Below the pieces are notes generated by a model. It worked only from the letters and a program-made list of their open reading frames with translations. It was not told the origin of the DNA and ran no database searches. A program made the position numbers and the translations under genes. Source: Pseudomonas sp. GM21 (GTDB lineage: Bacteria; Pseudomonadota; Gammaproteobacteria; Pseudomonadales; Pseudomonadaceae). Taken from it: DNA of 64,000 nt. Below are positions 10,220 through 19,841 of the stretch, in pieces (position 1 is the stretch's first letter; every line of letters begins with the position of its first letter). The DNA lies in contig NZ_AKJS01000144.1 of assembly GCF_000282215.1 (NCBI RefSeq), positions 30,459 through 94,458 of the forward strand. The letters are read 5' to 3'.

Positions 10220-12111
10220 GCGCTTTGCTCCAACTGACGGCCCGCGCCGCGTTTTTTCAAATGAATCATCAACAGCGAAATGGCTGCCGGGGTTACGCCC
10301 GGGATACGTGACGCCTGGCCCAGGGTCTCTGGACGGGTCGCACCGAGCTTGCTCTGGATCTCTTTGGAGAGACCGGAAATATTCGTGTAATCGATATCCA
10401 CAGGCAGTTTTGTATCTTCGCTGGCCCGCAGACGTGCAATTTCATCCTGTTGACGGTCGATGTAACCGGCGTACTTGGTCTTGATTTCGACCTGTTCGGC
10501 GACCTGCGGATCATCTGCACCCCCGCCAGTCACGGCGATCAGGCCAGCGTAGTCGATTTCCGGACGGCTCAAGAGGTTGAGCAAATTGTATTCGTGGGTC
10601 AGCGGAGTGCCGAACTTTTCGGAAATTGCATCGCCCTGCTCGGTGCCAGGGCGAACCCAAGTACTTTTCAGACGCTGTTCTTCCAGGTCGATGCTTTCAC
10701 GTTTTTTGCAGAATGCCGCCCAACGCGCGTCATCGACCAGACCCAGCTCGCGACCTTTTTCGGTCAAACGCAAGTCCGCGTTGTCTTCGCGCAGGATCAG
10801 GCGGTACTCGGCACGGGAAGTAAACATCCGGTACGGCTCTTGAGTACCGAGGGTAATCAGGTCGTCGACCAATACACCGATGTACGCCTCGTCGCGGCGC
10901 GGGCACCAGGCCTCTTTGCCTTGTGCGCGCAGTGCAGCGTTGGCACCGGCCAGCAAACCCTGGGCGCCGGCTTCTTCGTAACCGGTGGTGCCATTGATTT
11001 GCCCTGCGAAAAACAGGCCGCCTATCACTTTGGTTTCCAGGCTGTACTTCAGGTCACGCGGGTCGAAGTAGTCGTACTCGATGGCGTAGCCAGGTCGAAC
11101 GATGTGCGCGTTTTCCATGCCACGGATCGACTGCACGATCTGCAATTGCACGTCGAACGGCAAGGAGGTGGATATCCCGTTCGGATACAGCTCGTGGGTG
11201 GTCAAACCTTCCGGCTCGATAAAGACCTGATGGCTTTCCTTGTCGGCAAAGCGATGGATCTTATCTTCGATCGACGGGCAATAACGCGGGCCGATGCCTT
11301 CGATCACCCCGGAATACATCGGCGAACGATCAAGGTTGGAGGCAATGATTTCGTGAGTCCGGGCGTTCGTGTGGGTAATCCAGCAGCTCACCTGTTTTGG
11401 ATGCTGCTCTTTGGACCCCATGAACGACATCACCGGGATCGGTGTGTCACCTGCTTGCTCGGTCATGACCGAGAAATCCACGGAACGACCGTCGATGCGT
11501 GGTGGCGTACCGGTTTTCAGGCGACCTACACGCAGTGGCAATTCACGCAGACGGTGAGCCAGGGCGATCGATGGCGGATCACCGGCTCGACCACCGGAGT
11601 AATTCTGCATTCCGATGTGGATAAGTCCGCCGAGGAAGGTGCCAGTGGTCAACACCACAGAGTCCGCGAAGAAACGCAGGCCCATTTGGGTGACAACACC
11701 ACGCACTTGTTCCTGCTCGACGATCAAGTCGTCAGCGGCTTGCTGAAATATCCACAGGTTCGGCTGGTTCTCCAAGGCTTCGCGGACAGCGGCTTTGTAC
11801 AGAACCCGATCTGCCTGAGCGCGAGTTGCACGCACGGCCGGGCCTTTGCGGCTGTTCAACACGCGAAACTGGATGCCGCCTTTATCGGTTGCCATGGCCA
11901 TCGCGCCGCCAAGGGCGTCGATTTCTTTGACCAGATGGCTTTTACCGATCCCGCCAATGGCGGGGTTGCAACTCATTGCTCCGAGGGTTTCCACGTTATG
12001 CGTCAGCAACAGGGTTTTTGCACCCATACGTGCTGAGGCCAGTGCTGCCTCGGTACCGGCATGACCGCCGCCGATGACGATCACTTCAAAACGGGAAGGG
12101 AAATCCACCAC
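10216..12111 (-). CDS. mnmG: MnmG, tRNA uridine 5-carboxymethylaminomethyl modification FAD enzyme
   Basis: 631 residues, the usual length. The N-terminal FAD-binding GGGHAGTEAA is at 14-23 and the SCNPAIGGIGKSHLVKEIDALGG segment (redox cysteine) at about 46. The C-terminal helical domain binds MnmE. With MnmE (encoded at 12660-14030) it makes cmnm5U34 in tRNAs. It was formerly called gidA and is the first gene of the mnmG-rsmG-parA-parB unit, reading away from the AT-rich spacer at 12112-12659. Confidence 0.98.
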   Translation of the reverse strand: MVDFPSRFEVIVIGGGHAGTEAALASARMGAKTLLLTHNVETLGAMSCNPAIGGIGKSHLVKEIDALGGAMAMATDKGGIQFRVLNSRKGPAVRATRAQADRVLYKAAVREALENQPNLWIFQQAADDLIVEQEQVRGVVTQMGLRFFADSVVLTTGTFLGGLIHIGMQNYSGGRAGDPPSIALAHRLRELPLRVGRLKTGTPPRIDGRSVDFSVMTEQAGDTPIPVMSFMGSKEQHPKQVSCWITHTNARTHEIIASNLDRSPMYSGVIEGIGPRYCPSIEDKIHRFADKESHQVFIEPEGLTTHELYPNGISTSLPFDVQLQIVQSIRGMENAHIVRPGYAIEYDYFDPRDLKYSLETKVIGGLFFAGQINGTTGYEEAGAQGLLAGANAALRAQGKEAWCPRRDEAYIGVLVDDLITLGTQEPYRMFTSRAEYRLILREDNADLRLTEKGRELGLVDDARWAAFCKKRESIDLEEQRLKSTWVRPGTEQGDAISEKFGTPLTHEYNLLNLLSRPEIDYAGLIAVTGGGADDPQVAEQVEIKTKYAGYIDRQQDEIARLRASEDTKLPVDIDYTNISGLSKEIQSKLGATRPETLGQASRIPGVTPAAISLLMIHLKKRGAGRQLEQSA

Positions 12112-12659
12112 GCACCTCGTGCCTGCTTCAGTTAGGTAATCAGAAATGGTTTGAGCTCAGGTTTCTGGACCTGGTCGGCAAGTATAGGGACTTCGTCCTT
12201 CCTAAAGAACCCTTTGCACAAAATTTAACCAGCTGTGGAGAAGTCGGGGTTATAGAAATTAAAAAGAGAGAAATTTATTAAATCTTTGTTTTTATGTTTA
12301 TTTCTACTGAGGTGCCTTTCTGTGGATAGATTGCTACAGGCCTTTATTATCAATATGTACAGAGATTCAAAACCCTGTGGTCATGTGGCAACGAGGCCCT
12401 TGGATAACCGGTTTAAGCCTGTGGATGAAAGCGGTGGTTATCCACAGAGGCGGTTATCTTCAGTTTTTAGGCCATGTTATCAACTGCCCTTAGACGCAGT
12501 TATTCACAGGGCTTAATCCACAGAAAAACCTGGATTGAGCAAATCCCGGATACGGAAAAGCCGCTCAAGCAGAAACAATCAGCTCGGCACTGCTGGAAAA
12601 TTTACAAAAAAGGAGGGAGCAGACAGGCGCGAATGTCCTGTCTGTGAACAACGAAAGGG
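12112..12659. other. Intergenic origin-like region II: AT-rich stretch with DnaA boxes
   Basis: This 548-nt gene-free spacer between mnmG and mnmE has an AT-rich block (about 12245-12310) next to DnaA-type 9-mers. They are an exact TTATCCACA at 12438-12446, TTATTCACA at 12500-12508, TGTGGATAG at 12321-12329, TGTGGATGA at 12420-12428 and TAATCCACA at 12514-12522. The arrangement resembles oriC at 16.7-17.1 kb. It may also hold the mnmG promoter. Whether it fires as an origin cannot be told from sequence. Confidence 0.6.
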
Positions 12660-14030
12660 CTATTTACCGATACAGAAGCTGGAAAAGATTCGTCCCAACA
12701 GATCATCAGAGCTGAATGCACCGGTGATTTCACCCAGCGAGTGCTGAGCCTGACGTAAATCCTCGGCCAGCAACTCGCCGGCACCTGCCAGGGTCAACTG
12801 CGTGCGGCCGTGCTCAAGAGATGCGCTGGCATGACGGAGTGCCTCAAGGTGACGCCTGCGTGCACTGAAGCTGCTCTCTGAGGTTTGCTCGTAACCCATG
12901 CAAGCCTTGAGGTGTTCGCGCAGTAACTCCAGACCTTCGCCCGCAGACTTGGCACTCAAGCTGATCGTGACGTGGCCATCTTCACTGATTTCCAGGGCAA
13001 TGGCTTCGCCGGTGAGATCCGCTTTGTTCCGGATCAGCGTGACTTTCGCTGGATCGGGGCGGATTTCGAGGAATTCCGGCCACAATGCGAAGGGGTCTGA
13101 CGCTTCAGGAGCTGTCGCATCGACGACCAGCAACACGCGATCCGCTTCACCGATGGCTTTCAACGCGCGTTCAACACCGATTTTTTCCACGTGATCGTCA
13201 GTATCTCGCAGACCAGCGGTATCAACCACGTGCAGCGGCATGCCATCAATGTGGATATGTTCGCGAAGAATGTCCCGGGTTGTGCCCGCAATTTCGGTCA
13301 CGATCGCCGCTTCCCGCCCCGCCAGGGCATTCAACAAGCTGGACTTACCAGCATTCGGCCGACCGGCAATTACCACCGTCATCCCGTCCCGGAGCAAGGC
13401 GCCTTGCCCGGCTTCGCGCAACACTGTGGATAATTCATCGCGTACTTTGTCGAGCATGGCCAAGACATGACCATCGGCAAGGAAGTCGATTTCTTCCTCT
13501 GGAAAGTCGATGGCCGCCTCGACATAGATGCGCAGGCCTATCAGTTGCTCCGTGAGGTTATGCACACGCTGGGAAAAGGCGCCCTGCAAGGAACGCAGTG
13601 CGTTGCGTGCAGCTTGTGCAGAACTTGCCTCGATCAAGTCGGCGATGGCTTCAGCCTGAGCCAGGTCGAGTTTATCGTTGAGGAAGGCGCGCTCACTGAA
13701 TTCGCCGGGGCGGGCAAGACGGCAGCCCAGTTCCAGGCAACGTTTGAGCAGCATATCCAGAACGATCGGCCCGCCATGGCCCTGCAGTTCAAGCACGTCT
13801 TCGCCGGTGAAGGAGTTCGGTCCCGGGAAATACAACGCGATGCCTTCGTCCAGCACCTCTTCGTTTGCACTGAGGAACGGCCCGTAATGGGCAAACCGGG
13901 GTTTCAGTTCCCGACCGCTGATGGCCTTGGCTGCAAGGCTCGCCAACGGTCCGGAAATTCGGACAATGCCTACGCCGCCTCGACCTTGAGCGGTCGCGAC
14001 AGCTGCGATGGTTTCACGAGGAGCGCTCAT
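12660..14030 (-). CDS. mnmE: MnmE, tRNA modification GTPase
   Basis: 456 residues from the ATG at 14030 (MSAPRETIAAVATAQGRGG), the start that matches family length. An in-frame TTG at 14048 would add six residues and is less likely. The N-terminal folate-binding domain is followed by a G domain with G1 GRPNAGKS (223-230), G3 DTAGL and G4 NKAD. The C-terminal CIGK carries the conserved cysteine. It partners MnmG in wobble-uridine modification. It lies downstream of yidC, separated by a hairpin terminator. Confidence 0.96.
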   Translation of the reverse strand: MSAPRETIAAVATAQGRGGVGIVRISGPLASLAAKAISGRELKPRFAHYGPFLSANEEVLDEGIALYFPGPNSFTGEDVLELQGHGGPIVLDMLLKRCLELGCRLARPGEFSERAFLNDKLDLAQAEAIADLIEASSAQAARNALRSLQGAFSQRVHNLTEQLIGLRIYVEAAIDFPEEEIDFLADGHVLAMLDKVRDELSTVLREAGQGALLRDGMTVVIAGRPNAGKSSLLNALAGREAAIVTEIAGTTRDILREHIHIDGMPLHVVDTAGLRDTDDHVEKIGVERALKAIGEADRVLLVVDATAPEASDPFALWPEFLEIRPDPAKVTLIRNKADLTGEAIALEISEDGHVTISLSAKSAGEGLELLREHLKACMGYEQTSESSFSARRRHLEALRHASASLEHGRTQLTLAGAGELLAEDLRQAQHSLGEITGAFSSDDLLGRIFSSFCIGK

Positions 14031-14060
14031 AAACCGGTATCCAGACAAAAGTGACAGATA

Positions 14061-14090
14061 GCAAAACGCCCCACTAGGGGGCGTTTTGAG
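14061..14090 (-). terminator. Rho-independent terminator after yidC
   Basis: A perfect inverted repeat CAAAACGCCCC / GGGGCGTTTTG with a short loop lies about 20 nt after the yidC stop on the minus strand and ends in a T-rich stretch. It separates the rpmH-rnpA-yidD-yidC transcript from mnmE. Confidence 0.8.
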
Positions 14091-14109
14091 TGGTTATCTA
14101 CAGTGTAAA

Positions 14110-15795
14110 TCAGGCAGCTGCGTTGGCAGCCGCTTCAACTTTACGTGTGATGTACCACTGTTGGGCGATGGACAGGCAGTTGTTCACTACCCAGTACAGC
14201 ACCAGACCAGCCGGGAACCACAGGAAGAAGAAGGTGAAGATGATTGGCATCAGCTTCATTACCTTGGCCTGCATCGGGTCCGGAGGTGTCGGGTTCAACT
14301 GCTGCTGGATGAACATGGTTGCACCCATGATGATCGGCAGAATGAAGAACGGATCCTTGATCGACAGGTCAGTGATCCACAGCATGAACGGCGCTTGGCG
14401 CATTTCAACGCTTTCCAGCAGAACCCAGTACAGCGAAAGGAATACCGGCATCTGCACGAGGATTGGCAAGCAACCACCCAGCGGATTGATCTTCTCTTTC
14501 TTGTACAGCTCCATCATGGCTTGCGACATTTTCTGCCGGTCATCGCCATGTTGCTCTTTCAGCGCGGCCAGTTTCGGAGCCACTGCACGCATGCGCGCCA
14601 TGGATTTGTAGCTGGCGGCCGACAGAGGGAAGAAAATCCCTTTGATCAGCATGGTCAGGAAGATGATCGACCAGCCCCAGTTACCGACCAGCGCGTGGAT
14701 ATGTTGCAACAGCCAGAAGATTGGCTGGGCAATGAACCACAGAATGCCGTAATCGACGGTCAATTCCAGACCTGGGGACAACTCTTTCAGTACTGCCTGG
14801 CTTTTCGGCCCGGCGTACAGAACAGCGCTGACTTCAGCTTTCGCACCTGGCGCAACGGTGATTGCCGGGGCGGTATAGCCGATGATGTAGTTGCCTTTGC
14901 TGTCTTTACGGGTCTGGACGACATTGTTTTCGCCCTTCGCCGGAATCCACGCAGTCACGAAGTAGTGTTGCAACCAGGCAACCCAACCACCGTTGACGGT
15001 TTCTTTCAGCGCAGCCTTGTCCATGTCCTTCATCGACACTTTCTTGTACGGCTCGTTACTTGTCCACAGGGCTGCGCCCAGGTAAGTCGCGGTGCCGGTG
15101 GCAGTGCTGGAAGAAGGATCGGAGCTGGCATCACGCTTCAGTTGGGCGAACATCGCACCCGACCAAGGTTTGGCGCTTTCGTTGTCGATCAAGTAGGAAA
15201 CGCCGACATCGTACTGGCCGCGTTTCAGAGTGAAACGCTTGATGTAGTTGACGCCGTCCTTGCTGAATTTCAGGTCTACGACCAATTGGTCCTGACCGTC
15301 AGCCAGTTGGTAAACCTTTTTCTCCGAGGACCAGACCGGACGACCGGCAGGACTTGCATCCGGACCATCAGTGCCGATCAAACCGCTTTGAGCCAGATAA
15401 GTCAGCTCGTTGCCGTTATCGAACAACTGGAACGGGATATCCGGATGGTCCTGGCGACGTGGATACAGCGGCAGCGTCAGCTGGGCAACATCCCCACCTT
15501 GTGGATCGACGGCCAGGTTGAGCACATCCGTTTTGATCTGGATGAGGTCTTTGCTTGCAGCTACTGGTGTTTCAGCAGGTGCAGTGGCACTGGTATCGCT
15601 TGCGGCGCGTGGAATGTCGTCACTGACAGAAGCATTATTGCCAGTAGCCGTATCCGGTAAGCCCGGTGCGGTAGTACTGGAAGCAACATTCTGAGTCGGC
15701 AGGGCAGCCTGACCATAGTCCTGGTTCCATTTAAGAACCATAACGTAGGACACGATTGCCAGGGCGACGATCAGGATCGTGCGTTTGATATCCAT
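14110..15795 (-). CDS. yidC: YidC, inner-membrane protein insertase
   Basis: 561 residues, a Gram-negative length. The N-terminal signal anchor (MDIKRTILIVALAIVSYVMV) leads into a large periplasmic domain, and the C-terminal five-helix insertase core contains GWSIIFLTMLIKGIFFPL and LPILVQMPVFLSLYWVL. It inserts membrane proteins, including the Fo subunits encoded nearby, alone or with SecYEG. It follows yidD by 2 nt in the rpmH-rnpA-yidD-yidC operon. Confidence 0.98.
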   Translation of the reverse strand: MDIKRTILIVALAIVSYVMVLKWNQDYGQAALPTQNVASSTTAPGLPDTATGNNASVSDDIPRAASDTSATAPAETPVAASKDLIQIKTDVLNLAVDPQGGDVAQLTLPLYPRRQDHPDIPFQLFDNGNELTYLAQSGLIGTDGPDASPAGRPVWSSEKKVYQLADGQDQLVVDLKFSKDGVNYIKRFTLKRGQYDVGVSYLIDNESAKPWSGAMFAQLKRDASSDPSSSTATGTATYLGAALWTSNEPYKKVSMKDMDKAALKETVNGGWVAWLQHYFVTAWIPAKGENNVVQTRKDSKGNYIIGYTAPAITVAPGAKAEVSAVLYAGPKSQAVLKELSPGLELTVDYGILWFIAQPIFWLLQHIHALVGNWGWSIIFLTMLIKGIFFPLSAASYKSMARMRAVAPKLAALKEQHGDDRQKMSQAMMELYKKEKINPLGGCLPILVQMPVFLSLYWVLLESVEMRQAPFMLWITDLSIKDPFFILPIIMGATMFIQQQLNPTPPDPMQAKVMKLMPIIFTFFFLWFPAGLVLYWVVNNCLSIAQQWYITRKVEAAANAAA

Positions 15796-15797
15796 GA

Positions 15798-16043
15798 TTA
15801 CTCGGCCATCGAAGAAGAACGGGAGGTAGGGATAGATGGAACCGGGTCATAACCACCGGGATTCCACGGATGACAGCGACCTAAACGACGAAAGGTCAGC
15901 CAGCCACCGCGCAGAAGGCCATGATTTTCTATGGCTTCATACGCGTAGCAGGAACAACTGGGGTAGAAGCGACAGTGACTGGCCATCAGAGGACTAATGG
16001 CATAGCGATAAAACTGGATCGGAACGAGTGCCAGTTTACGCAT
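15798..16043 (-). CDS. yidD: YidD, membrane protein insertion efficiency factor
   Basis: 81 residues containing the family core CRFYPSCSCYAYEAIENHG and the CHPWNPGGYDPVP motif. It is a small basic peripheral membrane protein that aids YidC-dependent insertion. It overlaps the end of rnpA by 8 nt and is 2 nt from yidC, the conserved arrangement. Confidence 0.97.
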   Translation of the reverse strand: MRKLALVPIQFYRYAISPLMASHCRFYPSCSCYAYEAIENHGLLRGGWLTFRRLGRCHPWNPGGYDPVPSIPTSRSSSMAE

Positions 16044-16437
16044 CGGGACTGTCTACCCCTACAGTTTCGGTTTTGACTGCTGGTACCGGCGTGCTGCGTG
16101 CCAGACGCTTCCAGAGTTTGCCGAAATGCTGAATCAATTCGGGGTTTTCTACGTCACCCAAACCTTTGCGCGCGACGATAACGATGTCCCAGCCGACCAG
16201 TGAATCCTGGTGCAGACGGAACGATTCGCGCATCAGACGTTTGAGGCGATTGCGCTCGACGGAGAGCTTTACGCTCTTTTTCCCGATAACCAACCCGAGA
16301 CGGGGGTGATCAAGATCGTTGTTGCGCGCAAGGAGCAGGAGATTTTTCCCCGGAACCTTGCCGGTAGGGGAGTCAAAGACTGCCTTGAAATGCCGGGGAG
16401 TAAGCAGACGCTTTTCCCGACTGAAGTCCTGACTCAC
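16036..16437 (-). CDS. rnpA: RnpA, protein component of RNase P
   Basis: 133 residues from a GTG at 16437 (VSQDFSREKRLLTPRHFKAVF), the start equivalent to that of other Pseudomonas RnpA proteins. The frame is open another 32 codons upstream but that part overlaps rpmH, so the longer form is rejected. The RNR signature ERNRLKRLMRESFR binds the RNA subunit for tRNA 5' processing. The gene begins 16 nt after rpmH. The ribosome-binding site is weak and very close to the GTG, so the exact start is not fully certain. Confidence 0.94.
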   Translation of the reverse strand: MSQDFSREKRLLTPRHFKAVFDSPTGKVPGKNLLLLARNNDLDHPRLGLVIGKKSVKLSVERNRLKRLMRESFRLHQDSLVGWDIVIVARKGLGDVENPELIQHFGKLWKRLARSTPVPAVKTETVGVDSPDA

Positions 16438-16453
16438 CTCCAGTGCCGGATTA

Positions 16454-16588
16454 TCAAACTGCCAGACGCGCACGACCTTTGGCGCGACGACGCGACAGGA
16501 CGGCACGACCGTTCTTGGTAGCCATGCGAGCACGGAAACCGTGGGTACGAGCGCGTTTGATAGTGCTTGGTTGGAAAGTACGTTTCAT
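16454..16588 (-). CDS. rpmH: Ribosomal protein bL34
   Basis: 44 residues, beginning MKRTFQPSTIKRARTHGF and ending KGRARLAV, the complete bL34 sequence. It is a small basic protein of the 50S subunit. It is the first gene of the minus-strand rpmH-rnpA-yidD-yidC-(mnmE) group and borders oriC, as in most bacteria. Too short for many gene finders but unambiguous. Confidence 0.97.
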   Translation of the reverse strand: MKRTFQPSTIKRARTHGFRARMATKNGRAVLSRRRAKGRARLAV

Positions 16589-17154
16589 TGTCGTGTTACC
16601 TGGTTCGTCCACAACGGGCCGGAATGGCCCCCGTTTTAAGAGACCGGGGATTCTAGAGAAAGCAAGCCTCTAGGTCAATTTCCAACCAACGTTTCCTTAT
16701 AAATAGATCTCCAGAGGTTTTGCCCGTGATTAACCCGCCGTCAGAAATAAATATAAGAAAGGAATTATTTAAAGCTTTTCTGTAAAGCTTATAAAAGCTA
16801 GGCAAACGATCATCTGTGGATAACTGCCTTTGAGCCTTCTAATCCGTGCTGTACAGAGAATGACAACTACCGTGGAAAACAGGGGGCAGCCTGTGCTGCG
16901 CTGTCGGATAACCTGTGGGTGAAAGGGCTTGTTATCCACAGGCTGGTTATCCACCGAGTTTCCCCCCTACTTGTGCAACGACCTTAGACCAGGTTATCCA
17001 CAGAGCTTATGCACAGACCACTCGTCGTGTTTTTTGCGTATAAAGCGTTGATTGTTCTTGGTCAGTGATCCACCTACGTGTGGATAAGTCAGCGTCTGGT
17101 CGCTACAATGGCCGCTTGTTTTTGCCTCACCGGCTTTCAACTTAGGGGATATCC
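16589..17154. other. oriC: oriC, chromosomal replication origin
   Basis: The spacer between rpmH and dnaA has an AT-rich block (about 16740-16800) and a DnaA-box array. Exact 9-mers lie at 16815-16823 (minus), 16932-16940, 16994-17002 and 17079-17087 (minus). Near matches are TTATCCACC at 16947-16955 and TTATGCACA at 17007-17015. Gene orientation switches here from minus (left) to plus (right). The divergent rpmH and dnaA promoters must also lie in this interval. Confidence 0.93.
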
Positions 17155-18678
17155 GTGTCAGTGGAACTTTGGCAGCAGTGCGTGGAGCTTTTGCGCGAAG
17201 AGCTGCCTGCCCAACAATTCAACACTTGGATCCGTCCACTACAGGTCGAAGCCGAAGGCGACGAGTTGCGTGTCTACGCACCGAACCGCTTTGTTCTCGA
17301 CTGGGTCAACGAAAAGTATCTGGGCCGCGTTCTTGAACTGCTCGATGAGCACGGCAACGGCATGGCGCCGGTGCTGTCCTTATTAATAGGCAGCAAACGC
17401 AGTTCGGCACCGCGTGCTGCTCCGAATGCGCCGTTGGCTGCCGCTGCGTCTCAGGCTCAGGCTGCTCAAGCACCCGTGAGTGCTCCGGCACCAGCGCCGA
17501 CTGCCAGCGCACCGACCAAACGTGCTACGCAAAAAGTGGCCGAGATCAATGAAGAGCCGTCCCGCGACAGCTTCGACCCGATGGCTGGCGCGAGCTCGCA
17601 ACAAGCACCGGTGCGCTCCGAACAGCGCACCGTGCAAGTCGAAGGCGCGCTCAAGCACACCAGTTACCTGAACCGCACCTTCACTTTCGAAAACTTTGTC
17701 GAAGGTAAGTCGAACCAACTGGCCCGGGCTGCGGCTTGGCAGGTGGCGGACAATCCCAAGCACGGTTACAACCCGCTCTTCCTTTATGGCGGCGTTGGCT
17801 TGGGTAAGACCCACTTGATGCACGCTGTGGGTAACCATCTATTAAAGAAGAACCCGAATGCCAAGGTCGTTTACCTGCATTCCGAGCGTTTCGTGGCTGA
17901 CATGGTCAAGGCGCTCCAACTGAATGCGATCAACGAGTTCAAGCGCTTCTACCGTTCGGTGGATGCGTTGCTGATCGATGACATTCAATTCTTCGCCCGC
18001 AAGGAACGGTCCCAGGAAGAGTTTTTCCACACCTTTAACGCCCTGCTTGAAGGTGGCCAGCAGGTCATTCTCACCAGTGACCGCTACCCTAAAGAAATTG
18101 AAGGCCTTGAAGAGCGTCTCAAATCCCGCTTCGGCTGGGGCCTGACGGTTGCCGTCGAGCCGCCGGAGCTGGAAACGCGCGTCGCGATCCTGATGAAAAA
18201 GGCTGACCAGGCCAAAGTCGATCTGCCACATGACGCCGCGTTTTTCATTGCCCAACGCATTCGCTCCAACGTCCGTGAGCTGGAAGGCGCGCTGAAACGC
18301 GTGATCGCCCACTCGCACTTCATGGGCCGCGACATCACCATCGAACTGATTCGCGAATCCCTGAAGGACTTGTTGGCGCTGCAAGACAAATTGGTCTCTG
18401 TGGATAACATTCAGCGCACGGTCGCCGAGTACTACAAGATCAAGATCTCCGACTTGCTGTCCAAGCGTCGTTCACGTTCGGTCGCACGTCCGCGTCAGGT
18501 TGCAATGGCATTGTCCAAAGAGTTGACTAACCACAGCCTGCCGGAAATCGGCGATGTGTTTGGCGGCCGCGACCACACCACTGTTTTGCACGCCTGCCGC
18601 AAGATCAACGAACTTAAGGAATCCGACGCGGACATCCGCGAGGACTACAAGAACCTGCTGCGTACACTGACCACTTGA
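17155..18678 (+). CDS. dnaA: DnaA, replication initiator
   Basis: 507 residues from a GTG preceded by TAGGGGAT. Domain I (1-80) is followed by a long Ala/Pro-rich linker (about 82-125). The AAA+ domain has the P-loop GGVGLGKT at 212-219 and Walker B LLIDDIQFF, and the C-terminal DnaA-box-binding domain carries GDVFGGRDHTTVLHACRKI. It opens oriC just upstream. A DnaA box also lies inside the gene (18399-18407). First gene of dnaA-dnaN-recF-gyrB. Confidence 0.99.
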   Translation: MSVELWQQCVELLREELPAQQFNTWIRPLQVEAEGDELRVYAPNRFVLDWVNEKYLGRVLELLDEHGNGMAPVLSLLIGSKRSSAPRAAPNAPLAAAASQAQAAQAPVSAPAPAPTASAPTKRATQKVAEINEEPSRDSFDPMAGASSQQAPVRSEQRTVQVEGALKHTSYLNRTFTFENFVEGKSNQLARAAAWQVADNPKHGYNPLFLYGGVGLGKTHLMHAVGNHLLKKNPNAKVVYLHSERFVADMVKALQLNAINEFKRFYRSVDALLIDDIQFFARKERSQEEFFHTFNALLEGGQQVILTSDRYPKEIEGLEERLKSRFGWGLTVAVEPPELETRVAILMKKADQAKVDLPHDAAFFIAQRIRSNVRELEGALKRVIAHSHFMGRDITIELIRESLKDLLALQDKLVSVDNIQRTVAEYYKIKISDLLSKRRSRSVARPRQVAMALSKELTNHSLPEIGDVFGGRDHTTVLHACRKINELKESDADIREDYKNLLRTLTT

Positions 18679-18717
18679 TGAACACCAGCGCAGCTTATTA
18701 AGGCAAGGGACTAGACC

Positions 18718-19821
18718 ATGCATTTCACCATTCAACGCGAAGCCCTGTTGAAACCCCTGCAACTGGTCGCAGGCGTCGTTGAGCGCCGACAGACCTTGCC
18801 GGTGCTCTCCAACGTGCTGCTGGTTGTAGAAGGCCAGCAATTGTCGCTGACCGGTACCGACCTGGAAGTCGAGCTGGTCGGTCGTGTGCAACTTGAAGAG
18901 CCGGCGGATCCAGGTTCCATCACTGTGCCAGCGCGCAAGTTGATGGACATCTGCAAGAGCCTGCCAAACGACGCGCTGATCGACATCAAGGTCGACGAAC
19001 AGAAACTGGTAGTGAAGGCTGGCCGTAGCCGCTTCACCCTGTCGACCCTGCCGGCCAACGATTTCCCTACCGTGGAAGAAGGCCCCGGCTCGCTGACCTG
19101 CAGCCTGGAGCAAAGCAAGCTGCGTCGCCTGATTGAGCGCACCAGCTTTGCAATGGCCCAGCAGGACGTTCGTTACTATCTGAACGGTATGCTGCTGGAA
19201 GTCTCGGCCGGCATCATTCGCGCCGTGGCCACCGACGGTCACCGTCTGGCCATGTGCTCGATGCAGGCCGATATCGGTCAGCCGGATCGCCATCAGGTCA
19301 TCGTTCCACGCAAGGGCATCCTTGAACTGGCACGACTGCTGACCGAGCCGGACGGCATCGTCAGCATCGTCCTGGGTCAGCACCACATCCGTGCGACCAC
19401 CGGCGAGTTCACCTTCACCTCGAAACTGGTTGACGGTAAATTCCCGGATTACGAGCGTGTTCTGCCTAAAGGCGGCGACAAGCTGGTACTCGGCGACCGT
19501 CAAGCGCTGCGTGAAGCCTTCAGCCGTACTGCGATTCTGTCGAACGAGAAGTACCGTGGTATCCGTCTGCAACTGGCCAACGGCCAGCTTAAAATCCAGG
19601 CAAACAACCCGGAACAGGAAGAAGCGGAAGAAGAAGTTGGCGTTGAGTACAACGGTGGCTCCCTGGAAATCGGCTTCAACGTCAGCTATCTGCTCGACGT
19701 GCTGGGTGTGATGACCACTGAGCAAGTTCGCTTGATCCTGTCCGACTCCAACAGCAGTGCGCTGGTGCAAGAGTCCGACAACGACGACTCGGCTTACGTT
19801 GTCATGCCGATGCGCCTGTAA
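18718..19821 (+). CDS. dnaN: DNA polymerase III beta subunit (sliding clamp)
   Basis: 367 residues in three repeated clamp domains, starting MHFTIQREALLKPLQLVAG and ending with the peptide-pocket residues VVMPMRL. It forms the ring that tethers polymerases to DNA. It lies 39 nt after dnaA with a GGCAAGG ribosome-binding stretch. Confidence 0.99.
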   Translation: MHFTIQREALLKPLQLVAGVVERRQTLPVLSNVLLVVEGQQLSLTGTDLEVELVGRVQLEEPADPGSITVPARKLMDICKSLPNDALIDIKVDEQKLVVKAGRSRFTLSTLPANDFPTVEEGPGSLTCSLEQSKLRRLIERTSFAMAQQDVRYYLNGMLLEVSAGIIRAVATDGHRLAMCSMQADIGQPDRHQVIVPRKGILELARLLTEPDGIVSIVLGQHHIRATTGEFTFTSKLVDGKFPDYERVLPKGGDKLVLGDRQALREAFSRTAILSNEKYRGIRLQLANGQLKIQANNPEQEEAEEEVGVEYNGGSLEIGFNVSYLLDVLGVMTTEQVRLILSDSNSSALVQESDNDDSAYVVMPMRL

Positions 19822-19841
19822 TCATGTTCAGCAGAAGCTAG

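Noticed and set aside
10450..12036. 528-codon open frame opposite mnmG
   Set aside because: Antisense shadow of a high-GC gene; composition is odd (many His, Gln, Arg) and no family motifs are seen. The same holds for long frames opposite atpD, atpA, yidC, gyrB, glyS, rsmB and the Na/Pi gene.
12286..12516. 76-codon frame in the mnmG-mnmE spacer
   Set aside because: It overlaps DnaA boxes and the AT-rich block; no ribosome-binding site or similarity, so the region is better explained as DNA signal.
16438..16533. Longer rnpA overlapping rpmH
   Set aside because: The added residues coincide with the rpmH coding region and do not resemble RnpA.
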